Source of the DNA: Streptomyces chartreusis NRRL 3882
GTDB lineage: Bacteria; Actinomycetota; Actinomycetes; Streptomycetales; Streptomycetaceae
Direction of reading: 5' to 3'
Assembly: GCF_900236475.1 (NCBI RefSeq)
Contig: NZ_LT963352.1
Location: 3,534,001-3,598,000, forward strand
Length of the DNA stretch: 64,000 nt
How positions within the stretch are numbered: position 1 is the first letter of the stretch; each line of letters opens with the position of its first letter. Of the stretch, positions 32,709 to 42,154 are shown piece after piece. Below the pieces are notes generated by a model that saw only the letters and a list, made by a program, of their open reading frames with translations, did no database searches and had not been told where the DNA came from. The translations under genes were made by a program, and so were the position numbers.

Positions 32709-33389
32709 ATGAAGCTTCTGTCAGTGAATCTGGGCCGTGCCGAGGCTGTGCCGTACACGGACAACCCGGAGGGTGTGACCGGGATCGACAAGCGGCCTGT
32801 GGAGGGGCCCGTGCGGGTGTCCGCGCCCGGGCCCAAGGGCGTCGGCGGGAGCGGGCTGGCCGGGGACGCGGTGTGCAAGCTGGAGCACCACGGCGGCAAC
32901 GACCAGGCGGTGTACGCGATGGCCCGCGAGGACATGGACGCGTGGGAGCGCGAGCTGGGACGGACGCTGGCGGACGGCGCGTTCGGCGAGAACCTCACGA
33001 CCCAGGGCCTCGACGTCTCGGGCGCGCTGATCGGGGAGCGCTGGCGCATCGGGCCCGAGGTGGTGCTGGAGGTCACCTCGGGGCGGATACCGTGCCGCAC
33101 GTTCCAAGGCCACATGGACGAGAAGGGCTGGGTGAAGCGGTTCACCCGGCGGGGCGCGCCCGGGGCGTATCTGCGGGTGATCGAGCCCGGTGAGATCCGC
33201 GCGGGTGACGCCGTCGAGATCGTGCACCGACCCGGCCACGACGTGACGGTGGCGCTGCAGTTCCGGGCGGTGACGACCGAGCGGACACTGCTGCCGCGCC
33301 TGCTGGCGGCGGGCGAGGCGCTGCATCCGGAGCTGCTGAGGACGGCGCGGGAGTACGAGGAGAAGTACGGGGGCGGCGGCGGGGCCTGA
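32709..33389 (+). CDS. MOSC domain protein
   Basis: 226 residues of the YiiM-like group. The MOSC core includes GVGGSGLAGDAVCKLEHHGG, then NDQAVYAMAREDMDAWERELG, GAFGENLTTQGLDV and the conserved Cys in SGRIPCRTFQGHM. A C-terminal 3-alpha segment follows (LLPRLLAAGEALHPELLRTA). Related enzymes carry the molybdenum cofactor and reduce N-hydroxylated compounds or transfer sulphur. The substrate is unknown. No Shine-Dalgarno sequence is seen before the ATG, so the start rests on the conserved MKLLSVNLG. It is probably controlled by the divergent LysR regulator. Confidence 0.87.
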   Translation: MKLLSVNLGRAEAVPYTDNPEGVTGIDKRPVEGPVRVSAPGPKGVGGSGLAGDAVCKLEHHGGNDQAVYAMAREDMDAWERELGRTLADGAFGENLTTQGLDVSGALIGERWRIGPEVVLEVTSGRIPCRTFQGHMDEKGWVKRFTRRGAPGAYLRVIEPGEIRAGDAVEIVHRPGHDVTVALQFRAVTTERTLLPRLLAAGEALHPELLRTAREYEEKYGGGGGA

Positions 33390-33601
33390 CGTCACGTCAC
33401 CCCGGTCTGTCCGGCCGGGCCGGCGGCTCTGCGGTGCCCGGCTCCGGGCGGGAGGAGTCCGGGCCTGCGGACGGCAACCCCGACGGCGTCCGGCCCGGTG
33501 CCCCTGGGGGGAACCCCGGGCGGCGGGCCGGGGTCGCCTCAGGGGCGGGTCAGGGCAGCTCCCCGATGCCCGACGGGGCAGGGCCCGGCCACGCTCGAAG
33601 C

Positions 33602-35221
33602 ATGTCTCGCCACACATCTCGCAGCGGCCCGACCGGCGGTCCTCTGGAGGGTTCCACCGACGCGTCCCGCGAGGGTCCGCGGGCCGCCTCGCGACGCCCG
33701 TTCCGCTGGAAGCGCCTCGTCCTCGTGCTCGGGTCCTCGGTCACCGCCGTGGCGATGGCCGTGGGCGCTCTCTTCGCCTGGCTGTGGACCGACGCGAAGG
33801 TCAGCACCGTGGGCAAGGAGCCGTTCGGCAACGCCCTGGCCATACCACCGCAGGCCGAGTCGTCCGTGGACAAGGACGGCACACGTGTCTTCGACCTGCG
33901 CATGCGGGCGGGCGAGACGGAGTTCCGCGCCGGTGTGAAGACGCCGACCTGGGGTTTCAACGGCTCCTACCTGGGTCCCACGCTGCGTGCGCGGCGCGGC
34001 GAGAAGGTCCGGGTCCGGATCAGCAACGCCCTGGACGAGGCGTCCACCGTGCACTGGCACGGCATGCACCTGCCGGCCCGGATGGACGGCGGCCCGCACC
34101 AGATGATCGCCCCCGGCGGGACCTGGAGCCCGCACTGGACGGTGGACCAGCCGGCGGCGACGCTGTGGTACCACCCCCATCCGCACGGCGGGACCGCGCG
34201 ACATGTCCAGCGGGGCCTGGCGGGCCTGTTCCTCCTCGACGACGAGAGGTCCGGGCGTCTTCCGCTTCCGAAGCGGTACGGCGTCGACGACCTGCCGGTG
34301 ATCGTGCAGGACGTCCGCTTCGACGGCGCCCGGCTCGCTGGTGACCGCGGCATGTTGCAGAACGTGGGTTTCCTGGGCGACCGGACGATGGTCAACGGAA
34401 CCCTTCGTCCGTTCCGGCAGGTGCACGACGAGCTGATACGGCTCCGGCTGCTCAACGCCTCCACGGCACGTACCTACGCCTTCGGTTTCCCGGACGGCCG
34501 TTCCTTCTCCCTGATCGCGACGGACGGAGGTCTGCTGGAGCGGCCCGCGTCCATGGAGCGGGTGCAGCTCTCGCCGGGCGAGCGGGCCGAGATCGTCGTG
34601 CGGATGCGGGCGGGTGAGCGGGTGATGCTGCGCAGCTTCCCGCAGGGCAACTACGGGGACGGCTGGCAGCGGCGGTTCGGCGGCGGCGACGACTCCTTCG
34701 ACGTGCTGGAGTTGCGGGCGGCGGCGCGGCTGCGCCCGTCACCCGCGCTGCCGGCCACGCTGGGGAAGCCGGAGACACCCGACGGGAAGGGTTCGGTGCG
34801 CGGGCGGCACTTCGACCTGAAACGGTCGGGGATCAACGGGCGCTCGATGGACATGGGCCGTGTCGACGAGACGGTCACCCGGGGAACGACGGAGGTCTGG
34901 ACGGTCCGCAACAGCAACGGCATGCCGCACAACTTCCATGTGCACGACGTGCAGTTCCGGGTGCTGGAGGTGAACGGTTCGGCACCGCCGCCCGCCCTGA
35001 GCGGGCCGAAGGACACGGTGTTCGTGCCGCACGGGACGACGGTGAGGCTGGCGCTGCGGTTCACCGGGCCGGCGGACCCGGACACGCCGTACATGTACCA
35101 CTGCCATCTGCTGTACCACGAGGACGAGGGAATGATGGGCCAGTTCGTGGTGACGGAGAAGGGGGAGCCGGGCGCGCCCCGGGAGCACCCGGGCCACGGG
35201 GCCGGACACACCCACCGCTGA
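33602..35221 (+). CDS. Membrane-anchored multicopper oxidase
   Basis: About 539 residues. An N-terminal membrane helix (LVLVLGSSVTAVAMAVGALF) anchors the enzyme outside the cell. Three cupredoxin domains follow. Copper ligands are visible: HWHG, WYHPHPHG, NFHVHDVQF and YHCHLLYHEDEGMM, where the H-C-H and the axial Met supply the type 1 site. This is the CueO/CotA/bilirubin-oxidase type that oxidises phenols, bilirubin or Cu(I). The C-terminus is His-rich (HPGHGAGHTHR). No twin-arginine motif of the usual form is seen. The ATG at 33602 is chosen as the nearest before the anchor; its Shine-Dalgarno sequence is weak. Confidence 0.9.
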   Translation: MSRHTSRSGPTGGPLEGSTDASREGPRAASRRPFRWKRLVLVLGSSVTAVAMAVGALFAWLWTDAKVSTVGKEPFGNALAIPPQAESSVDKDGTRVFDLRMRAGETEFRAGVKTPTWGFNGSYLGPTLRARRGEKVRVRISNALDEASTVHWHGMHLPARMDGGPHQMIAPGGTWSPHWTVDQPAATLWYHPHPHGGTARHVQRGLAGLFLLDDERSGRLPLPKRYGVDDLPVIVQDVRFDGARLAGDRGMLQNVGFLGDRTMVNGTLRPFRQVHDELIRLRLLNASTARTYAFGFPDGRSFSLIATDGGLLERPASMERVQLSPGERAEIVVRMRAGERVMLRSFPQGNYGDGWQRRFGGGDDSFDVLELRAAARLRPSPALPATLGKPETPDGKGSVRGRHFDLKRSGINGRSMDMGRVDETVTRGTTEVWTVRNSNGMPHNFHVHDVQFRVLEVNGSAPPPALSGPKDTVFVPHGTTVRLALRFTGPADPDTPYMYHCHLLYHEDEGMMGQFVVTEKGEPGAPREHPGHGAGHTHR

Positions 35222-35298
35222 GCCACCCTGGATCGAGACCGGCTCCGGGGCCACCGCGCTGAGCGGACGCACGCAGTCCGGGTAACTACCCTTGCGCC

Positions 35299-36072
35299 AT
35301 GACAACGGCTCTGATTACGGGATCGACGGCAGGCATCGGGGCCGCGTTCGCGCGGCGACTGGCGGCGGACGGGCACAACCTCGTGCTGGTGGCCCGCGAC
35401 ACCAAGCGGCTGCGGGAACAGGCGACCGAGCTGCACGACCGGCACGGCATCGAGGCGGAGGTGCTGACGGCCGACCTCGCCGAGGACAAGGGCATCGAGG
35501 CGGTGGCCGACCGGCTGGCCGACCGCAAGAACCCCGTCGACCTGCTGGTCAACAACGCCGGCTTCGGCAACAAGGGCCGTTATCTCGACGTCCCCATGGC
35601 CGACGAGCTGCGGATGCTGAAGGTGCACTGCGAGGCGGTGCTGCGGCTGACGTCGGCGGCGACGGAGGCCATGCGGGAGCGCGGCCGCGGCGGGGTCGTG
35701 AATGTCGCGTCGGTGGCCGCGTTCGTCCCCCGGGGCACCTACGGCGCGTCCAAGGCCTGGGTCGTGCAGTTCACCCAGGGCGCGGCCCGCGACCTGGCCG
35801 GCAGCGGCGTACGCCTGATGGCGCTCTGCCCCGGCTTCGTGCGCACCGAGTTCCACGAGCGGGCCGGCATGGGCACGGACAACATCCCGGGCTGGATGTG
35901 GCTCGACGCGGACAAGCTGGTGGCGACGGCCCTGCACGACCTGGCCCGCGGCAAGACGCTGTCCATCCCGGACCCGCGGTACAAGGCCCTGATGGGGGCG
36001 GCGAAGCTGGTGCCGCGGGGGATGCTCGGGGCGGTGTCGTCTAGGACGGGGCGGAAGTACGGGCCTCAGTAG
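35299..36072 (+). CDS. Short-chain dehydrogenase/reductase
   Basis: 257 residues. The classical SDR NAD(P)-binding motif is TALITGSTAGIGAAFARRLA, the NNAG motif is present as LVNNAGFGNKG, and the active site has Ser in VNVASVAAF and Y-x-x-x-K in YGASKAW. R33 in VLVARDTKRL favours NADPH. The substrate is unknown. TAACTA nine nt before the ATG suggests a leaderless start. Its last 32 bp overlap the end of the convergent NACHT gene. Confidence 0.9.
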   Translation: MTTALITGSTAGIGAAFARRLAADGHNLVLVARDTKRLREQATELHDRHGIEAEVLTADLAEDKGIEAVADRLADRKNPVDLLVNNAGFGNKGRYLDVPMADELRMLKVHCEAVLRLTSAATEAMRERGRGGVVNVASVAAFVPRGTYGASKAWVVQFTQGAARDLAGSGVRLMALCPGFVRTEFHERAGMGTDNIPGWMWLDADKLVATALHDLARGKTLSIPDPRYKALMGAAKLVPRGMLGAVSSRTGRKYGPQ

Positions 36073-39000
36073 GCGCCCCAGGGTGCTGCGCGCAGGCGGA
36101 CTTCATCGCGTCGGCGGCCTCCACCACGAGCGGAACCACGTCCGGTGCCTGCCTGAGGAGGGCGGGCAGGGCCGACACCCACTCACCGCCCTGGAGGGCC
36201 AGGGCAGCCAGTCGCCGGGCCTGTTCGTCGTCGGTCGTCGCGGCCGCGATGCGCGCCCAGGCCCGGGACAGCATCGCCGGGACGGGGACCGTCCGGGCGA
36301 GTTCCTCGGCGCGGGCGCACTCTCCCGACCCGGCCAGCACGTCGACCAGGCCGAGCGTCCCATGAGCGCGGTCGTACGGGTCCTCGATGGTGCGCAGCGT
36401 TTCCATGGCCCGCTCGTGGTGCCCGAGGGCGGTCAGGGCCTCGGCGAATGCCGTGACCCCGATGTACCGCGCGGACCCGCTCAGCCGGTCCGGTGGTGTC
36501 ATGGCGTCGAGCGCGGCCCGGGCGGCATCGCCCTCCCCCGCTGCGGCCAGGGCCCTGACCAGAGCGCTCAGGTCCATCATCGAGGGGCGGTCGTACCCGC
36601 TCTCGATCGCGATCAGTTCGTCGACGATGCGCCGCGCCCTGTCGGTGCGACCCGTTTCGGTCATCGTCACCGCGAGCGCGCAGAGTGCTGAGGTACCGTT
36701 CCCGGGCTCGGCGGCCTCGCGCACATGGGCCTCGGCCGCTTCGACGTCGCCGGCTTCGGCCAGACCGCGGGCGAACGGCACGACCAGCGACGACAGGATC
36801 CCCGCGAGTGCGGGGTCCGCTTCGGCCTCGGCCGTCGTCACCGCTGCGGCCCGGTCCACCTCACCGGATCTGGCCCATCCCCGCACCACCGGGGCCAGGA
36901 GGTCTCGTCGCTCGAAGTCGTCAGGTGCCCGCCCTGCCCATGTCTCCGCCCGGTCCAGCTGTCCGGTGGCCGTGCAGGCGGCGACCAGCGCCCGCAAGGA
37001 CGACATGTACTCCCCTGGAGAGGCGTAGGGCTCGCTGCGGCGGTCCGTGAGCAGCGTCTCGGTCCCGTGGAGCACCGCGAGCGCCGCTTCCCGGTGCCCC
37101 GCTTCGGCCAGCGCCGTGGCGGCGGCGCCGAGTTTCCGGGCGGCCGTCAGGGGATGGAGCACTCGGGTCCGGCTCTCGACGGCCAGCAGGACCCGGACGG
37201 CCTCCTCGCGCCGTCCGGCCCGCACCAGGGCGGCAGCCACCTCGAGAGACGCATGGTTCTGCTCCACCGGGTGGGCCAGGGAATCAGCGAGAGCCCGGGC
37301 CCGGTCCGGGTCTCCGGACTGCGCCAGGGACTCGACGACCTCGTAGAGGGCCGACGGGACCTCCATCCGCGGTCCCAGGGCGCGTGCCAGCGACTCGGCC
37401 CGGTCGACCTCGCCCGCGTCCGCCATGATGCGCACGATCGAGCACAGTGCCGACCACGCGATGTCCGCGGCCGGGATCTGCCGGACCAGGGCCTCGGCCT
37501 GCTCGTAGCGCCCGGCTCTCGCCCGGGCCTGTGCCACGTCCCGCAGCGCGCGGTGGTGTCCCCGCGGGCTGAGCGTGGCGAGCAGGGCCTCGGCCCGGTC
37601 GAGCTCCCCGGCCCACGCCAGCCACCCGGTCAACTCCCCCGCGGCCTCCTCGTAGTCCACTTCGCCGTACAGGCCGGCCAGGAACGACTCGGCCCGGTCG
37701 AACTCGCCGGCGTCGGCCAGGAGGCTCACCACCTCGTCGTCCTCCGCACGGTCCCGCGCCCACGCCACGGCCTCGGCACAGAGGGCGTCAGCGCGCTCGT
37801 GCTGCCCGGACTCGCGCAGTGCGGAGGCCAGCGTGATCAGCGCGGCGGCGCGGGCGCCCGGTTCGGTGGCTCTCGCCATCATCTCCGCCTCGGCGTGCCG
37901 GCCTGCTGTCGCGTGGGCCGATATCACGACGTTCCCCATACCGGTGCGGCACGCCTCGTTCGGTGCGCCGTCGACCAACTCCTGTGCGAGATCCCACCGC
38001 TGGGCCGCGAGGCAGGCCTTGCCGATCTGAACGTACGCATGGACGTGGAAGTACTGCGTGCCGACCGTCCTCGCCAGCGCTGCCGCCCTGTCGAACTGCC
38101 CGGCCCGGGCGAAGAGGTCCGCGATCGTGCAGCGCGCCAGGTCGTCCCGGCTGTGGCCCTCGCCCTGACGCGCGGCCTCCGCCGCCTCGACGAGCAGGTC
38201 CACCGCCCCGTCACGGTCGCCCTGCTCCAGCAGCACATCGGCGACGGCGGCCAGGCCCATGCCCCGGCGATGACCGTTCGGGAGGCTGCGGGCCAGTGCG
38301 ACGGCCCGGCCGGTCTGCCCTGCCAGGGCCCAGGCGTGCGGCAGGGAGTCCGGGGCGCCGGCACTGCGGTCGACCAGCCGTTCCCGGTGGATCGCCAGGC
38401 GCAGTGAGTCGAGCGGCCGTCGCGCACCGCGCTCGATGATCAGGTCCTCGGTGAGGTGGATCTCGTTCACGGCGGACGCGTCACTGCCGGTGAGGACCAG
38501 CATGCGCTCCTGGCGCCGGGTGTCCGCCCCGTACCGGAGCATCCGCTCCAGGTCACCGGTGGACCGGAGCATCCGGAAGTATCCCCGCAGCAGATACTCC
38601 GGCGTCTCCTCCGGCCAGCCGCGCGCACGCCACTCCTCCGCCCAGGCGTGCAGTTTCGCGCGGTAGAGGTCCATCCGGGACGTGCCGAGCATCTCCTCGG
38701 CCTGGGCCTGCAACTCCTCGTGGCCGAGCAGATAGACGTCGACTCGCAGGCCGAAGGTCCGCCCCGCCCGGGTGCTCAGGACGTCCCGCACCCGGTACGG
38801 AACCGCTCCGGTCAGCGCGGCCAGGTCCTCGGCCGTCAGGCCGCCGCCCGCCACTGCCACCAGGCCCAGCAGGTCGTGCTCCAGGCCGCCCGCCTCGATC
38901 AGCCGCTTCAGCTCGCGTTCCGCCTCCGCGCGGATCGCCCGGGCGTACGGGGAGGGCGACAGCGTCCGTACGATCGCGGGGTCGCGCAGCGGATGGTCCT

Positions 39001-39652
39001 CGGGTACGTCACCGGGCAGCGGCGGGTTGAGCCGCCCCGCGACCAGGACCCGCATCCCCGCCTCCGGGCGGGTGGGCAGCAGGCTCGCGATGCTGTGGGC
39101 GTCCGGGCCGGTCGTGACGCCGCGGTCCTCGTCCAGGCCGTCCACCAGGAGGACCAGACGTTCACCGCGCTCTGCGCAGGCGCGGGCGGCGGCACCGTAC
39201 AGGTACAGGAGGTGGGCCTCGCGGGTCGCCACGGTCAGGTGGGCGGGCAGGGCCTCTCCGGACAGCTCCGCCAGCTGTTCGAGTACGACGTCCACGTAGG
39301 CCACGACGTCGTTCTGCGCGCCCAGCCGGGCCGTGATGAAGAACGGGACGATCCGTACGCCCCGCGGAGGGTGCAGGGCGAACCAGGACAGCAACGCCGT
39401 CTTGCCGGCCCAGGCGCCGGCCCGCCACCAGGCGTACGCCGGGCCGGAGTCGGCCGTGCAGAAGGCGGACAGCTCGGCCGACTCCGCCTCGCGGTCGACG
39501 AGTCGGGGCGGGGCGATGCGGCGGACCTGCTCCCAGTACGCCGAACGCACCGCCGAAGTGAGCAGGATCCGGTTGTGATCGCCGGTGACGGCCACCGCGA
39601 TGTCACCGCCCGCGGCCACCGACCGCTCCGCCCGCTTCCCCCACCAGCGCAT
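36041..39652 (-). CDS. NACHT/STAND-type NTPase with about 14 helical repeats
   Basis: 1203 residues. The N-terminus has a short basic segment and S-V-A-A-G-G-D-I-A-V-A-V-T-G-D-H-N, a motif I have seen at the front of Streptomyces STAND proteins. The NTPase domain follows (about 50-300), with an unusual Walker A (AGAWAGKTALLSWF, lacking the first Gly) and a NACHT-like Walker B (LVLLVDGLDED). From about residue 430 to the end there are at least 14 repeats of about 34 residues built around AGEVDRAESLARAL-like helices, as in TPR or PPR solenoids. There is no signal peptide or transmembrane helix. It looks like an NLR-type sensor-switch, possibly in phage defence or signalling. No effector enzyme domain is seen. 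The Shine-Dalgarno sequence is weak. Confidence 0.85.
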   Translation of the reverse strand: MRWWGKRAERSVAAGGDIAVAVTGDHNRILLTSAVRSAYWEQVRRIAPPRLVDREAESAELSAFCTADSGPAYAWWRAGAWAGKTALLSWFALHPPRGVRIVPFFITARLGAQNDVVAYVDVVLEQLAELSGEALPAHLTVATREAHLLYLYGAAARACAERGERLVLLVDGLDEDRGVTTGPDAHSIASLLPTRPEAGMRVLVAGRLNPPLPGDVPEDHPLRDPAIVRTLSPSPYARAIRAEAERELKRLIEAGGLEHDLLGLVAVAGGGLTAEDLAALTGAVPYRVRDVLSTRAGRTFGLRVDVYLLGHEELQAQAEEMLGTSRMDLYRAKLHAWAEEWRARGWPEETPEYLLRGYFRMLRSTGDLERMLRYGADTRRQERMLVLTGSDASAVNEIHLTEDLIIERGARRPLDSLRLAIHRERLVDRSAGAPDSLPHAWALAGQTGRAVALARSLPNGHRRGMGLAAVADVLLEQGDRDGAVDLLVEAAEAARQGEGHSRDDLARCTIADLFARAGQFDRAAALARTVGTQYFHVHAYVQIGKACLAAQRWDLAQELVDGAPNEACRTGMGNVVISAHATAGRHAEAEMMARATEPGARAAALITLASALRESGQHERADALCAEAVAWARDRAEDDEVVSLLADAGEFDRAESFLAGLYGEVDYEEAAGELTGWLAWAGELDRAEALLATLSPRGHHRALRDVAQARARAGRYEQAEALVRQIPAADIAWSALCSIVRIMADAGEVDRAESLARALGPRMEVPSALYEVVESLAQSGDPDRARALADSLAHPVEQNHASLEVAAALVRAGRREEAVRVLLAVESRTRVLHPLTAARKLGAAATALAEAGHREAALAVLHGTETLLTDRRSEPYASPGEYMSSLRALVAACTATGQLDRAETWAGRAPDDFERRDLLAPVVRGWARSGEVDRAAAVTTAEAEADPALAGILSSLVVPFARGLAEAGDVEAAEAHVREAAEPGNGTSALCALAVTMTETGRTDRARRIVDELIAIESGYDRPSMMDLSALVRALAAAGEGDAARAALDAMTPPDRLSGSARYIGVTAFAEALTALGHHERAMETLRTIEDPYDRAHGTLGLVDVLAGSGECARAEELARTVPVPAMLSRAWARIAAATTDDEQARRLAALALQGGEWVSALPALLRQAPDVVPLVVEAADAMKSACAQHPGAPTEARTSAPS

Positions 39653-39747
39653 GGCCTCATGATGCCAAAGGGCCGGGAGGCGACGAGCGGCTCCGGTGGG
39701 GACAATGGAGCTGTTCAGCCGGACCCAGGGGGGCCGGAGGCGAGGCC

Positions 39748-40455
39748 ATGACCTTCGTACAGCTCATCGAATGCAGGACCAGCCGGCTCGACGAGATGAA
39801 CCGGCTGATGGACAGGTGGGTCGAACAGACCAAGGGGAAACGGACCGCTACGCACAGTGTGGTGGCGAAGGACCGGGCCGACGCCTCGCACATCGTCGAG
39901 ATCGTGGAGTTCCCGTCGTACGAGGAGGCGATGCGCAACTCCGGGCTTCCGGAGACCGACCGGATCTTCCAGGACATGGTGGCGCTCTGCGACGAGGCGC
40001 CGACGTTCACGGACCTGGACGTGGTGCGGGACGAGCAGCTGAACTCGGCCACCGCGCGCAGGTTCTTCGAGCTGGCGCCCGGGCAGGGTGCGGCGCCCGC
40101 GTTCAACGACGTGTTCATCGAGGACTACCACGACCACGATCCGGCCAATGTGCAGGACGTCATCGGGCTGGACGCGCTGCGGCGCGAGGTGGAGGTGTGG
40201 CGGGGCGGGTTCGACTTCTCGTTCACCATCGAGGACCAGCTCGCCGAGGGCGACCGGGTGTGCACCCGGTGGACCTGGAGGGGGCACCACAAGGGTGACT
40301 TCCTCGGGATTCCGCCGACCGGGAAGGACGTCACCATGACCGGGACGACCGTCCACCGCTGCACGCCGGACGGGAAGCTCGCCGAGGGCTGGTGGCAGTA
40401 CGACCGGCTGGGGCTGATGCAGCAGCTCGGGGTGCTGGACCCGCTGGAGTTGTGA
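39748..40455 (+). CDS. ABM-like and SnoaL-like fusion protein
   Basis: 235 residues with two small domains. Residues about 1-100 resemble a dimeric alpha-beta barrel (MTFVQLIECRTSRLDEMNRL, then VVAKDRADASHIVEIVEFPS), the antibiotic-biosynthesis-monooxygenase fold. Residues about 110-235 form a SnoaL-like cone (FNDVFIEDYHDHDP, CTRWTWRGHHKGDFLGIPPT, GKDVTMTGTTVHRC), the polyketide-cyclase or ester-cyclase type. No polyketide synthase is nearby, so a detoxifying or lipid role is as likely as biosynthesis. GGAGG with GAGG nearer the ATG supports the start. It is divergent from the NACHT gene, 95 bp apart. Confidence 0.8.
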   Translation: MTFVQLIECRTSRLDEMNRLMDRWVEQTKGKRTATHSVVAKDRADASHIVEIVEFPSYEEAMRNSGLPETDRIFQDMVALCDEAPTFTDLDVVRDEQLNSATARRFFELAPGQGAAPAFNDVFIEDYHDHDPANVQDVIGLDALRREVEVWRGGFDFSFTIEDQLAEGDRVCTRWTWRGHHKGDFLGIPPTGKDVTMTGTTVHRCTPDGKLAEGWWQYDRLGLMQQLGVLDPLEL

Positions 40456-40472
40456 CGGGTCCCCGCATACGG

Positions 40473-40513
40473 GAGAAGCCCCCGTTCCGCGCGAGGCGGG
40501 GCGGGGGCTTCTC
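40473..40513. terminator. Terminator between the fusion gene and groEL1
   Basis: GAGAAGCCCCCG (40473-40484) pairs with CGGGGGCTTCTC (40502-40513) across a GC-rich loop. It serves the convergent genes on both sides. Confidence 0.85.
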
Positions 40514-40528
40514 GCAGAGGTCGGTGCC

Positions 40529-42154
40529 TCAGTGGGCGTGGCCGTGGCCGTGACCCGCGGCGGCCGGCTCCTCCTCTTCCTTCTTCTCGACGACCAGGGT
40601 CTCGGTCGTGAGGAGCAGGGAGGCGATGGAGGCGGCGTTCTCCAGGGCGGAGCGGGTGACCTTGACCGGGTCGATGACGCCGGCCTTGATCAGGTCGCCG
40701 TACTCGCCGGTGGCGGCGTTGAAGCCCTGGCCCTTGTCCAGCTCGGCGACCTTGGAGGTGATGACGTAGCCCTCCAGGCCGGCGTTCTCGGCGATCCAGC
40801 GCAGCGGCTCGACGACGGCGCGGCGGACGACCGCGACACCGGTGGCCTCGTCGCCGGACTTGCCGAGGCTGCCCTCCAGGACCTTGGCGGCGTGGACGAG
40901 AGCGGAGCCACCACCGGAGACGATGCCCTCCTCGACCGCGGCGCGGGTCGCGGAGATGGCGTCCTCCAGACGGTGCTTGCGCTCCTTCAGCTCGACCTCG
41001 GTGGCGGCACCCACGCGGATGACGCACACGCCGCCGGCCAGCTTCGCGAGGCGCTCCTGGAGCTTCTCGCGGTCCCAGTCGGAGTCGGTGGTCTCGATCT
41101 CGGCCTTGATCTGGGCGACGCGGCCCTGCACGTCTTCCTTGTTGCCGGCGCCGTCGACGACCGTGGTGTCGTCCTTGGTGACGGTGACGCGGCGGGCGGA
41201 GCCGAGGACCTCGAGGCCGACCTGGTCGAGCTTGAGGCCGACCTCCTCGGAGACGACCGTGGCGCCCGTGAGGACGGCCATGTCCTGCAGCATCGCCTTG
41301 CGGCGGTCGCCGAAGCCGGGGGCCTTCACCGCGACGGCGTTGAAGGTGCCGCGGATCTTGTTCACGACGAGGGTCGACAGGGCCTCGCCCTCGACGTCCT
41401 CGGCGATGATCAGCAGCGGCTTGGAGGCGTTGGCCTGGATGACCTTCTCCAGCAGCGGCAGCAGGTCCGCGATGGCGGAGATTTTGCCCTGCGTGATGAG
41501 GATGTACGGGTCGTCCAGGACGGCTTCCATGCGCTCCTGGTCCGTCACGAAGTACGGCGACAGGTAGCCCTTGTCGAAGGCCATGCCCTCGGTGAAGTCC
41601 AGCTCCAGACCGAAGGTGTTGGACTCCTCGACGGTGATGACACCGTCCTTGCCGACCTTGTCCATCGCCTCGGCGATGAGCTCGCCGACCTGCTGGTCCT
41701 GGGCGGACAGCGCGGCGACGGCGGCGATGTCGGACTTCTCGTCGATCGGGCGGGCCGAGGCGAGCAGGTCCTCGGAGACGGCGGCGACGGCGGCGTCGAT
41801 GCCCTTCTTCAGGGCGGCCGGGGAGGCACCGGCGGCGACGTTCTTCAGGCCCTCGCGCACGAGCGCCTGGGCGAGCACGGTCGCGGTGGTCGTACCGTCA
41901 CCCGCGATGTCGTTGGTCTTGGTCGCCACCTCCTTGACCAGCTGGGCACCGAGGTTCTCGTACGGGTCCTCGATCTCGACCTCGCGGGCGATCGTGACAC
42001 CGTCGTTGGTGATGGTGGGGGCGCCGAACTTCTTGTCGATGACGACGTTGCGGCCCTTGGGGCCGATCGTCACCTTGACCGTGTCGGCAAGCTTGTTGAC
42101 GCCGCGCTCGAGGGCGCGACGGGCGTCCTCGTCGAACTTCAGGATCTTCGCCAT
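40529..42154 (-). CDS. groEL1: Chaperonin GroEL1 with His-rich tail
   Basis: A 541-residue Hsp60 subunit that folds proteins with GroES and ATP. It has the chaperonin signature AAVEEGIVSGGG, the nucleotide site DGTTTATVLAQALV and VTIGPKGRNVV. The C-terminus ends AAAGHGHGHAH instead of the GGM tail of general GroEL; such His-rich ends mark the groES-linked GroEL1 of actinobacteria, whose partner GroEL2 lies elsewhere. It is co-oriented with groES (116-bp gap) under the CIRCE-controlled promoter. The tail may bind metal or specialise the chaperone. Confidence 0.97.
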   Translation of the reverse strand: MAKILKFDEDARRALERGVNKLADTVKVTIGPKGRNVVIDKKFGAPTITNDGVTIAREVEIEDPYENLGAQLVKEVATKTNDIAGDGTTTATVLAQALVREGLKNVAAGASPAALKKGIDAAVAAVSEDLLASARPIDEKSDIAAVAALSAQDQQVGELIAEAMDKVGKDGVITVEESNTFGLELDFTEGMAFDKGYLSPYFVTDQERMEAVLDDPYILITQGKISAIADLLPLLEKVIQANASKPLLIIAEDVEGEALSTLVVNKIRGTFNAVAVKAPGFGDRRKAMLQDMAVLTGATVVSEEVGLKLDQVGLEVLGSARRVTVTKDDTTVVDGAGNKEDVQGRVAQIKAEIETTDSDWDREKLQERLAKLAGGVCVIRVGAATEVELKERKHRLEDAISATRAAVEEGIVSGGGSALVHAAKVLEGSLGKSGDEATGVAVVRRAVVEPLRWIAENAGLEGYVITSKVAELDKGQGFNAATGEYGDLIKAGVIDPVKVTRSALENAASIASLLLTTETLVVEKKEEEEPAAAGHGHGHAH

